This document shows positions 5,299-5,499 of a stretch of DNA of 5,499 bases, one piece after another (within the stretch, counting starts at the first letter, position 1; each line of letters begins with the position of its first letter). The position numbers were made by a program, and so were the translations under genes. Source of the DNA: Bacteroidetes bacterium QH_10_64_19 (GTDB lineage: Bacteria; Bacteroidota; Rhodothermia; Rhodothermales; Salinibacteraceae); assembly GCA_003023125.1 (NCBI GenBank), contig PXSY01000046.1, positions 1-5,499 on the forward strand. Direction: 5' to 3'. A model generated the notes under the pieces. That model ran no database searches. It saw nothing but the letters and a program-made list of their open reading frames with translations, and had not been told where the DNA came from.

Positions 5299-5499
5299 CG
5301 GCGACCCCGACTCGTTCTCTGCTTGTGTCCCTCGGGAGATGTTTCTCACAGTCTTCCCCCGCCCGATGACCAACGAGTGAGGATCGATAGACTACGGTGG
5401 TCAAGGCTGTTAAAACGTCCCTGATCGGTTTTTGAAAGAACCGCTCTTCAGCAGGTTCGGCACGACTTCACCGATACGACGGACGTCAGCCGCACTAGA
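5299..5499. other. Downstream intergenic sequence, no gene seen
   Basis: No supported gene lies in the last 201 bases. A small hairpin, CGGTT (5426-5430) with AACCG (5439-5443), has an 8-base loop but no following T-run, so it is not a clear terminator for the HD gene. The stretch around 5400-5440 is more AT-rich than the coding regions and may belong to the promoter of a gene beyond the window. Confidence 0.3.

Noticed and set aside
4540..5373. 277-residue minus-strand open frame
   Set aside because: It is antisense to the HD gene, which has clear motifs; long shadow frames are expected in GC-rich DNA.
5426..5443. Terminator of the HD gene
   Set aside because: The 5-bp stem is short and lies about 130 bases past the stop, with no T-run after it.

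Overview
This is a stretch of GC-rich bacterial chromosome, mostly housekeeping genes. The best guess for the host is a salt-adapted member of the Rhodothermota/Bacteroidota side of the tree, such as Salinibacter or a relative. The proteins are strongly acidic (ClpP ends in a run of Asp/Glu, and the acetyltransferase and HD protein are rich in Asp/Glu). No recognisable Shine-Dalgarno sequence precedes any of the start codons, as is usual in that group. The ClpP N-terminus and core look like Bacteroidota ClpP. The host assignment is inference; there is no rRNA here.

Layout. Positions 1-97 hold two head-to-head arrays of a phased 7-bp repeat (GTGATGC-like), followed by a short leader. Positions 287-1566 hold the trigger factor gene (tig), broken by a frame change near position 950 that also removes the expected end of the PPIase domain. 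clpP follows at 1674-2417 in the classic tig-clpP order, but clpX is not next: a strong intrinsic terminator (2443-2483) closes the unit. Positions 2484-2697 are a more AT-rich gap with a possible promoter, several small RNA stems and a doubtful 54-codon ORF. A tRNA-Glu(CUC) gene lies on the minus strand (2766-2840) with its own terminator (2698-2748). It is divergent from a lipoprotein parvulin-type prolyl isomerase (2956-3987). A GNAT acetyltransferase (minus strand, 4033-4485) converges on that gene and is divergent from an HD-domain phosphohydrolase of the YedJ type (4645-5298). The last 200 bases hold no gene I can support.

How the genes relate. Trigger factor, ClpP and the parvulin lipoprotein all belong to protein folding and quality control, at the ribosome, in the cytoplasm and in the envelope respectively. 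The acetyltransferase and HD hydrolase are small metabolic or housekeeping enzymes of unknown substrate.

I found no mobile element, CRISPR array, defence system or obvious new multigene system. The observations most worth a second look are the tig lesion, an Asn in place of the catalytic Asp of ClpP, the head-to-head heptad repeats, and the structured gap between clpP and the tRNA.
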